The translations under genes and the position numbers were made by a program. From Microvirga solisilvae (GTDB lineage: Bacteria > Pseudomonadota > Alphaproteobacteria > Rhizobiales > Beijerinckiaceae), in assembly GCF_022808595.1 (NCBI RefSeq), contig NZ_JAKUCN010000003.1, positions 434,001-498,000 on the forward strand: a stretch of 64,000 bases of DNA, in the 5' to 3' direction. Below are positions 58,352-64,000 of the stretch, piece after piece. Position 1 is the stretch's first letter. Every line of letters starts with the position of its first letter. A model generated the notes under the pieces. That model was not told the DNA's origin, searched no databases, and saw nothing but the letters and a program-made list of their open reading frames with translations.

Positions 58352-59050
58352 TCAAATCACTGAGCCGCGGGCCCGCCCGCCTTGCGTGCGGCACGAGCAT
58401 CCAGTACCAACCGGTGCCGGATTGATAAGAGCGCAAGTCCGCACCGTGGTCGCACAATATCCGCCGCTCGTCGATGTAACAGGCGTTTGATACGTCGAGT
58501 ACGGGTAATTATAATACGGATACGTGGCCGCAGCTCCGATCACGCTGCCTGTAACAAGGCCAGCACCCCATCCCCAGTAGTTGCCGTAATAGGGGTAGCC
58601 TCCATAGTAGCGGCCGTAATACGGATAGCGTCCGCCATAATAAGGATAACGCCCGCGATATCGCCAATCACTACGATTGTTCCAGCGGTTATCCCAACGG
58701 TTGTCGAAACGGCCCCCAGGATTGTTAATTGCGGCTTGCCGAATGTTGCCGGATACAGGACGGATGCCTAGAGCATTGCCGGATACGGCAGGACGACTGG
58801 CGATAGCCTGACCACGGAAACCGCCACTGCCCATGCTGGCCCGTGGAGGGATATACATTCTAGGCCCTCCTCCAATGTTGCCTCCCCGGAAGCCGCCACC
58901 GCCACCTCGGAAACCTCCACCCCCGAATCCACCCCCACCAATGCGGGCGCCGCCACCACCGCCCCGGCCTCCACGTTGGGCCTCAGCAACATTCGGAATG
59001 AGAAGAGCGCTCGCTGCGAGAACGCTCAGAACCAGGAAAATTCTGTTCAT
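58352..59050 (-). CDS. Gly/Tyr-rich secreted protein
   Basis: 232 residues from ATG 59050 with GGGAGG seven bases upstream; the open frame back to 59221 is not used. A signal peptide (Phe-Leu-Val-Leu-Ser-Val-Leu, ending Ala-Glu-Ala-Gln) precedes a Gly/Arg-rich stretch of about 50 residues, then an Asn/Trp/Arg stretch and a run of Pro-Tyr-Tyr-Gly repeats (~135-165). A short hydrophobic segment (Gly-Leu-Val-Thr-Gly-Ser-Val-Ile-Gly-Ala) and a Cys-containing tail follow. Low complexity prevents a family call; similar proteins in rhizobia are annotated only as hypothetical. Envelope-associated or extracellular by inference. Confidence 0.7.
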   Translation of the reverse strand: MNRIFLVLSVLAASALLIPNVAEAQRGGRGGGGGARIGGGGFGGGGFRGGGGGFRGGNIGGGPRMYIPPRASMGSGGFRGQAIASRPAVSGNALGIRPVSGNIRQAAINNPGGRFDNRWDNRWNNRSDWRYRGRYPYYGGRYPYYGRYYGGYPYYGNYWGWGAGLVTGSVIGAAATYPYYNYPYSTYQTPVTSTSGGYCATTVRTCALINPAPVGTGCSCRTQGGRARGSVI

Positions 59051-59242
59051 TGACATCCTCCCTTCGCTGCCCGGCGCATGAAGCGCTGGGGAAGCTGGTA
59101 TGAAAAGAACCAGTATGGTGGCCCTGGAGGAAATTGCTTGATTATTCTGGACAGGCGCTTGGCATTTTGCGACGGCGCTGATGGATTGCATCATAGTGGG
59201 AAAGAACCCGGGACAGGCCACAAGCTGGGATACCGCTGCCTT

Positions 59243-59686
59243 TCATCGTAGGCCGATTTCCACTCCACTTACATTGGCGTTAAGCTCTAACCCGACACTT
59301 CGTCCGGTCAGCTCGAGAACGACGCCCTTCGCGTTTTGTAAGCGGATGGTCGAAGCGCCGCCACCAGCAGCGGCGCCCATGCTAACTGCCGTGTAAGTGC
59401 CGGCGATGTCCGAAGCTCGGCGTAAGTTATAAGCTCGTCCCACCAATTCGGCTTTCGATGCGCCAATCGTTGCGCCGAAACTTAAACCTCCAACACTCAG
59501 AGGATAACGCCGTCCCTGGAACGTTAGCATTCCGCGACCTCCGCCAACGCCGACGATAAACCCAGCCTTGGCAATTTCAACATGAACCGTCCCCGTCGCA
59601 GCCCAACTGGGCGTTGCCAATGGCGGTGCGAGTGCCGCAGCGCCGGCGATCAGACCACATTGGAGATAGTTCCGAAGTGAAGCCAT
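59243..59686 (-). CDS. Conserved secreted protein, possibly DUF1134-like
   Basis: 147 residues with a signal peptide ending Ser-Trp-Ala-Ala near residue 30. The mature part is beta-rich, with Ala-Lys-Ala-Gly-Phe-Ile-Val-Gly-Val-Gly-Gly-Gly-Arg-Gly, then Leu-Thr-Phe-Gln-Gly-Arg-Arg-Tyr-Pro-Leu-Ser-Val-Gly-Gly and a C-terminal Leu-Gln-Asn-Ala-Lys-Gly-Val-Val-Leu-Glu-Leu. The pattern recalls DUF1134 or Ysc84-like lipid-binding proteins, but I am not certain. Stands between a Gly-rich secreted protein and a phasin-like gene on the same strand. Confidence 0.72.
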   Translation of the reverse strand: MASLRNYLQCGLIAGAAALAPPLATPSWAATGTVHVEIAKAGFIVGVGGGRGMLTFQGRRYPLSVGGLSFGATIGASKAELVGRAYNLRRASDIAGTYTAVSMGAAAGGGASTIRLQNAKGVVLELTGRSVGLELNANVSGVEIGLR

Positions 59687-59741
59687 TAAATCCTCCCTGT
59701 TCGCACGATCCGTCGCGGCATCCGAATACTACGCATCATTT

Positions 59742-60077
59742 TTAAGACTGGGTCTTGCTGTTCACGGCTTTGGTGCAGAGCTCCATCAGCTTGGACATTT
59801 CAGAGTTGTAGTCGCGAAGAGTTTCCTCAATCCAACGAGTGTGAACAGCCGCCATGTCCGTTGGGCTTTTACAGCTCATCATCTCGCGAGCAGTCTCACT
59901 ATCCTTATCGAGGCGCATCGATACGAAGCCGATCATCTCGCGTTGGCATGCCGCAGCGGCTGAGAGCCATGTCTCTGCGGCATTGATCAAAGCCTGGCTT
60001 CTGTCGCCGGATGTGACCAATGCGTGAGTGCTGCGCCGCGTGTCGGTTATGCCGGATGTTTTCTGCATAGTGGCCAT
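59742..60077 (-). CDS. Phasin-like protein
   Basis: 111 residues, almost entirely helical and without signal peptide. Gln-Arg-Glu-Met-Ile-Gly-Phe-Val-Ser-Met-Arg-Leu and Ile-Glu-Glu-Thr-Leu-Arg-Asp-Tyr-Asn-Ser-Glu-Met-Ser-Lys-Leu match the amphipathic helices of phasin-type proteins, which coat polyhydroxyalkanoate granules. The nearby DUF3141 gene, of a family annotated as PHA-related, fits this. It could also be a generic helical protein. Confidence 0.6.
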   Translation of the reverse strand: MATMQKTSGITDTRRSTHALVTSGDRSQALINAAETWLSAAAACQREMIGFVSMRLDKDSETAREMMSCKSPTDMAAVHTRWIEETLRDYNSEMSKLMELCTKAVNSKTQS

Positions 60078-60182
60078 GGATTATTCTCCTCAACCAAGAT
60101 GTTCCAGAAAGAAGACGCCTTACGTGCTCATACAAGATAAGCGCTGGAAACGTGCGGACGTGGTGTTATGAGCTGCCTGACC

Positions 60183-61421
60183 TCAGTGCCCGCCGCTGAA
60201 AACGAGAGTTTGAATAGGAAGAACCAATGCCTGGATCCGCAATATCATGGCATGGACGAGCCCGACGGCATCCACCGCATGCAAAGCGAAGCCTTTAACA
60301 GCACCAACCTCGCCTGAGGCTATCAGGTCGTGATTACTGGTATAGGCATTGGCGATGCAGCTGCTGCCTGGAGTGACGCCATCGAGCCCTCCTTCATATA
60401 GTGGCTCAAGAAAGACAAGAATCGTTCCGGGGCGTACGACTTGCTGCGGGTCGATCAGTTGCTCGCCAGCACGGATCTGGCCGGCAGCGATAAAATCCTG
60501 CACGCCGGTCACGACCATTGGAATAACCGTCCAGGGCTTCGAAACACAAGTGACCTCCGCAGCCATGCCGACTTTCATGACCTGGGCTTCAACTTGCGCA
60601 AATCCGGCCTGGAGGCGCCCCCGTCCAGCTTCCAAGGGGATCAAGACTCCCGCTGGTCTCATCAACGGATTGACGATATCGCCAACTCTCAGCGTGAACT
60701 GCTCGACCCGCCCGTCGACACCGGCACGAATGACGGTCTTTCCGAGATCCACTTCTGCCTGCGCCAGTTCAGCTTCAGCGCTCGCCTTCTCGGCCGGGAG
60801 GAGACTGGACAATCGGGCCTCGGCCTGCGCCTTTGCGGCAATGGCGGCATCGATTGAGCCCTGACGCCCCTGCACGGTAACCTGTAGCTTCTCGATATCA
60901 CGAACGGCTACGGCCCCCGGATTTCGGCGATAGATCTCCTGCTTTGTCTCCAACTCGTCAACCGCCTGCTGATAGGCGCTCTTCGCCTCGACAATCTTGC
61001 CCTCGGCGCCGACAATATCGGCTCGTGCGACCATCATTGCAGCATCGGTCTCGGCAATCTTGCGGCGGGCAGATTCCACCGCGGCTTCCTGTCTCGAGCT
61101 GTCGAGCTTGAAGATTGGGGATCCTTGCTTGATCGTGCCACTCACGCCGTCAATATAAACTTCGGCGACCCGCCCGTTGGTTTCGGGAAGAATCGGAATG
61201 GTTCGAAAGAAGGCAGCAGCGTTCGTCGTCGATGGATGATTATAGAAGATCACTGTTATCAAGCCGATCGTGAGCATCAGGCAAGTAATGATTCCCCACC
61301 GCAGCTCGAACCAAACCGAGAAGAGAGTGATTTCCTTTCCGATCCGCTTCCCCTGAGCGAAACGGCGGTAGAGATAATCAGGAAAAATCGTCAGCAGGGA
61401 GCAGAGAAGAAGCTCAAGCAT
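60183..61421 (-). CDS. HlyD family periplasmic adaptor, YibH-like
   Basis: 412 residues from ATG 61421 with AAAGGAG upstream; the frame back to 61484 is not used. The N-terminus has two hydrophobic segments (Leu-Glu-Leu-Leu-Leu-Cys-Ser-Leu-Leu, and Thr-Cys-Leu-Met-Leu-Thr-Ile-Gly around 50). Then come Asn-His-Pro-Ser-Thr-Thr-Asn and Leu-Pro-Glu-Thr-Asn-Gly-Arg-Val, as in E. coli YibH, a biotinyl-lipoyl-like beta domain, a coiled coil (~110-220) and a beta-barrel part. It bridges inner and outer membranes in an efflux or secretion complex. The only adjoining partner is a small membrane protein whose end overlaps its start; no pump or ABC ATPase is present. Confidence 0.85.
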   Translation of the reverse strand: MLELLLCSLLTIFPDYLYRRFAQGKRIGKEITLFSVWFELRWGIITCLMLTIGLITVIFYNHPSTTNAAAFFRTIPILPETNGRVAEVYIDGVSGTIKQGSPIFKLDSSRQEAAVESARRKIAETDAAMMVARADIVGAEGKIVEAKSAYQQAVDELETKQEIYRRNPGAVAVRDIEKLQVTVQGRQGSIDAAIAAKAQAEARLSSLLPAEKASAEAELAQAEVDLGKTVIRAGVDGRVEQFTLRVGDIVNPLMRPAGVLIPLEAGRGRLQAGFAQVEAQVMKVGMAAEVTCVSKPWTVIPMVVTGVQDFIAAGQIRAGEQLIDPQQVVRPGTILVFLEPLYEGGLDGVTPGSSCIANAYTSNHDLIASGEVGAVKGFALHAVDAVGLVHAMILRIQALVLPIQTLVFSGGH

Positions 61422-61896
61422 GAATCCGCTCCTTTGGGATCCGCGAAGGCTCGATAACGTCTGGTATCTCGGCAGCGCTCTCATTTTTCTCGTCGACAGG
61501 TATAACAGGCCCGTCGGTGTTCTCCTGGATTACCGTGTCGCCTCCGCCAGGATTCAGTCCGGCAATCTTCTCAAGAGAGCCGGCCATTCGGCGTAGAGGA
61601 TTGCTGAAATCAGGAATGTCGACCAATGCCAGCAACAACCCTGCTACCCAGAAGATGTGCATGTGGGTGAAGAGAGCGAGCAATCCCAGCACAGCAACGA
61701 TTTCGAATTGGAGCTTGTGAGATTTATGAGCAATTCGTTCGGGAAGGGTATGCAGACGAAGAAAGAGAAGGCCGACGGCGAGGACAGCCAGCAGGAGAAC
61801 TGCCGCCATGACAACCATCAGGACATCGGTTTCTCCAGGAGCCGTAATGAAGATCGGCAAGTGATGAGGCGCAGCAGGATTGAGCGGCGCAGTCAT
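61414..61896 (-). CDS. Small inner-membrane protein paired with the HlyD adaptor
   Basis: 160 residues. Three hydrophobic segments: ~25-46, ~65-80 and ~82-92, the last two around Leu-Phe-Thr-His-Met-His-Ile-Phe-Trp. A polar, acidic C-terminal tail of about 60 residues is probably cytoplasmic. It overlaps the HlyD gene by eight bases and so is coupled to it, as yibI is to yibH in E. coli, though it does not look like YibI itself. Role as a membrane partner of the adaptor is inferred from position. Confidence 0.75.
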   Translation of the reverse strand: MTAPLNPAAPHHLPIFITAPGETDVLMVVMAAVLLLAVLAVGLLFLRLHTLPERIAHKSHKLQFEIVAVLGLLALFTHMHIFWVAGLLLALVDIPDFSNPLRRMAGSLEKIAGLNPGGGDTVIQENTDGPVIPVDEKNESAAEIPDVIEPSRIPKERIHA

Positions 61897-62023
61897 GCAA
61901 ACTCTCCCATGAATGCCCAGGCATTGGGCGTGGAGGTGCGTGTTTCAACACCTGATGGCTCTTGAGGCGAGGAACTTGATCTCATCGGCATCTTCCGCTG
62001 TCCTGCTGCTACGCTTCGCTCAC

Positions 62024-62827
62024 TTAGGCCATGATGCTGAGCCCGCCGTCGACATAAGTGGTCGTCCCTGTCAGGCGCTTTGCGAACGGTGTCGTCAGAT
62101 AGGCCGCCGTCAGTCCGACGTCATCGATATCAACGAGCTCGCCGATAGGAGCCCGCTCGATCGCTTCAGAAAGCAGAACATCGAAGTCTTTCAAGCCTGA
62201 CGCTGCGCGAGTCTTCAGTGGGCCTGGCGAGACGGCATGGACTCTGATGTGCTTGTCGCCCAGCTCATAGGCAAGGTAGCGCACGGTGCTCTCCAGCGCC
62301 GCCTTCACAGGTCCCATGAGATTGTAGTTGGGAACGACCTTGTTAGCGCCGTGATAGCTCATAGCGAGGAGGGTGCCGCCCTTGTTCATCAGCGGCTCTG
62401 CCAGTCGAGCCATGCGGATGAAGGAGTGACAGGAGATGTCCATTGCCACCTTAAACCCTTCGTCGGAACTGTCGAGAAGCCGCCCCTGCAGATCCTCTTT
62501 CGGGGCAAAGGCGATGGAATGGAGTGCGATGTCAAGGTTGCCCCATGTTTCGCGGATCTGGCCGAAGACAGCTTCAAGATTGCCATTCTGGCCTACATCG
62601 CAAGGCGCAAAGATTGACGCTCCAAGCTCTTTGGCAAGAGGTTCGACATAAGGTCGGGCTTTCTCGTTCAGATAGGTGATCGCGAGGTCGGCCCCGAGCT
62701 GGCGAAAAATTCGAGCACAGCCATAGGCGATCGAGTGCTCATTCGCGACACCGATGACGAGAGCCCGCTTTCCATGCAGGATCTTGGATTGAAGGGCAGT
62801 TTGGGATTCTATCGAATGATCGTTCAT
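62024..62827 (-). CDS. fabI: Enoyl-ACP reductase
   Basis: 267 residues of the FabI type. Gly-Val-Ala-Asn-Glu-His-Ser-Ile-Ala is the nucleotide-binding loop (~26-34), Ser-Ile-Ala-Phe-Ala-Pro follows in the middle, and Tyr-Asn-Leu-Met-Gly-Pro-Val-Lys gives the Tyr-x6-Lys catalytic pair. It reduces enoyl-ACP with NADH in the last step of fatty acid elongation. Its ATG overlaps the DUF3141 stop. FabI copies next to DUF3141, phosphate acetyltransferase and acetate kinase genes are typical of Rhizobiales, so this may be a second, condition-specific copy. Confidence 0.93.
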   Translation of the reverse strand: MNDHSIESQTALQSKILHGKRALVIGVANEHSIAYGCARIFRQLGADLAITYLNEKARPYVEPLAKELGASIFAPCDVGQNGNLEAVFGQIRETWGNLDIALHSIAFAPKEDLQGRLLDSSDEGFKVAMDISCHSFIRMARLAEPLMNKGGTLLAMSYHGANKVVPNYNLMGPVKAALESTVRYLAYELGDKHIRVHAVSPGPLKTRAASGLKDFDVLLSEAIERAPIGELVDIDDVGLTAAYLTTPFAKRLTGTTTYVDGGLSIMA

Positions 62828-64000
62828 GAGCCTGGCCTCGCTCGCCGAGTGTCACGGGCGCGGCGGGTACTCTGCTGCCTCGTCGCTTCACCCGGACGAC
62901 TTTCTGTCTGTCTTTCTATCAACGTGACCGTGATCGGCTCGCCTTCTTCTTTCTCAATGTCCTGTTCGGAAATAAGGCGCCGGATCTCGCCTAGAAGCCT
63001 AAGCTGTTGGGCATTGGCTTCGATCCGCTTCTCCAGGCGATCGAGTAGGTCCAGTACGCTGTGTCTGTCTCCAGCCGTCGGCAAGAGTTTTGGCAACGCC
63101 GCAAGTGCCTTCGCAGGTTCGAAATCGACGATGTAGGATTGCTCTCGGATAATTGCCCGTGCTGCCTCCGCAGGCATGTCGATCAAGCCAATATCCTTGC
63201 CGATCAGCTCGCGTGCCCGCTTCATGGCCGAAAGCCGTCGCCGCCCAGTGCCTTCCTTCATCAGCAAGAGGGTTGCACGAACGATCGCTCTCGTCCGGTC
63301 CCCTTCCTCAATATGCGACAGTGCTTCCTTGACCAAAGGAGCGCTGCGAATATCAGCGGGCTTCTCCGCTGCGGCTGGCTGTTCGCCGGTGGACATGCCG
63401 ATACTGACCGGTCCGTAAGTTCGGAAGAATGCATTCTCGACGGTTGCATCGCGAAAGTCACGATAGAGATCCAACGAAGCGGAAGTCATAGAAGCGGTCC
63501 AACGCTCCATCATGGCCATGGGGCCGCCATCATCTCGTGAAGCACGGTTTGCCCGCGCCATGTCTGCCATTCCTTTGAGGGGCCATAGGAACGGGTTGAG
63601 ATCCGATATCGCCCAACGTTGAGCCCGCTGCGGGTGCATGGCTCTTCGCATAGCGGCGCCGGTCGGCGTTGCTACGGCCGAGACGGCGGGGTGGACAAAA
63701 GTTTCATAAGCGGAAACGAGCGCTTCCGAGGTCGCTTCGACCGCCCTGAAAGGCATCTCGTCCTTGCGGCCATATTTCTGTAAAATCTGCAGTTCTTCCA
63801 CACGGCGTTCGGTCAGCATCACATCGTATTGCACGCTACCGTTCAACTTTTGCTCTTCGATCTGCATGCCATAAAGGCCCGGAGGAAGATGCTCGATATA
63901 CTCGATCAGATCGACGATCTGACTATGCTCCCGCTTGGCGACGGCGCCTGATACGAAGATGCCGAGATGGCCAACGCTTTTGTGCATGAGGCCAACGATA
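62824..64000 (-). CDS. DUF3141 domain protein, C-terminal part (5' end outside window)
   Basis: The frame is open to the edge of the window, giving at least 391 residues; full proteins are about twice that, with an alpha/beta-hydrolase part upstream. The visible segment begins at the conserved His-Lys-Ser-Val-Gly-His-Leu-Gly-Ile-Phe-Val-Ser-Gly, which would hold the catalytic His of the hydrolase part. A helical region with Met-His-Pro-Gln-Arg-Ala-Gln-Arg-Trp and Asp-Leu-Asn-Pro-Phe follows, then a Lys/Arg-rich coiled C-terminus. The family is sometimes annotated as poly-3-hydroxyalkanoate synthase-like, without firm proof. It overlaps fabI by four bases. Confidence 0.88.
   Translation of the reverse strand, partial: IVGLMHKSVGHLGIFVSGAVAKREHSQIVDLIEYIEHLPPGLYGMQIEEQKLNGSVQYDVMLTERRVEELQILQKYGRKDEMPFRAVEATSEALVSAYETFVHPAVSAVATPTGAAMRRAMHPQRAQRWAISDLNPFLWPLKGMADMARANRASRDDGGPMAMMERWTASMTSASLDLYRDFRDATVENAFFRTYGPVSIGMSTGEQPAAAEKPADIRSAPLVKEALSHIEEGDRTRAIVRATLLLMKEGTGRRRLSAMKRARELIGKDIGLIDMPAEAARAIIREQSYIVDFEPAKALAALPKLLPTAGDRHSVLDLLDRLEKRIEANAQQLRLLGEIRRLISEQDIEKEEGEPITVTLIERQTESRPGEATRQQSTRRARDTRRARPGS

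Noticed and set aside
1-64000. CRISPR arrays, insertion sequences, prophage or tRNA genes
   Set aside because: No regularly spaced repeats, transposase or integrase motifs, or cloverleaf-like sequence were found in the gaps between genes.

Overview
The window is GC-rich, densely coded and mostly organised in tight operons. It reads as the chromosome of an alphaproteobacterium of the order Hyphomicrobiales (Rhizobiales), something like Microvirga, Bosea or Methylobacterium. The grounds are the gene families (HU with a Lys/Ala-rich tail, paired FecR and CHASE2-cyclase genes, DUF3141 next to a second FabI, an alpha-2-macroglobulin/PbpC pair) and the frequent GTG/TTG starts. This placement is inferred from gene content, not from a marker gene. 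No rRNA, tRNA, CRISPR array, transposase, integrase or phage gene was seen.

Layout: (1) 1-1.7 kb: end of a SpoVR-family gene and two small hypothetical genes. (2) 1.8-8.8 kb, minus strand: a BrkB/YihY membrane protein, then a five-gene cluster (HAD-UbiA fusion, GtrA, DprE1-like, DprE2-like, polytopic membrane protein). This resembles the mycobacterial decaprenyl-phosphoryl-arabinose pathway and the arabinosylation genes of Azorhizobium. (3) 9.1-11.1 kb: an M24 peptidase-like protein and a tailed HU. (4) 11.3-21.9 kb: a divergent hexuronate locus. uxuA, uxaA and a GntR regulator are on minus; uxaC, a four-gene PotABCD-type importer and uxuB-like are on plus. Together these could import a uronate and convert it to 2-keto-3-deoxygluconate. 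(5) 22-23.8 kb: trans-aconitate methyltransferase and an EEP-fold phosphodiesterase. (6) 24-32.9 kb: a GntR regulator, a complete Dpp/Opp-type importer, a cytoplasmic gamma-glutamyltransferase-like enzyme and a DUF1028 protein, probably for uptake and breakdown of peptides or gamma-glutamyl compounds.

(7) 34.1-47.4 kb: one long operon for an uncharacterised 1743-residue exported protein, a 1919-residue alpha-2-macroglobulin with an intact thioester motif, and penicillin-binding protein 1C. (8) 47.6-53.9 kb: a FecR/cadherin-like/vWA surface-type protein, a CHASE2 adenylate cyclase and a second, soluble class III cyclase. (9) 54.2-58.3 kb: DUF4126 membrane protein with a translationally coupled disulfide oxidoreductase-like flavoprotein, a small secreted protein and an MFS transporter. 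(10) 58.3-64 kb, minus strand: a Gly/Tyr-rich secreted protein, a conserved secreted protein, a phasin-like protein, a YibH-like HlyD adaptor with a small membrane partner, FabI and the C-terminal part of a DUF3141 protein.

The most promising candidates for undescribed biology are the HAD-UbiA/DprE1/DprE2/GtrA cluster, the giant partner of the alpha-2-macroglobulin/PbpC pair, and the FecR-vWA/CHASE2 cyclase module.
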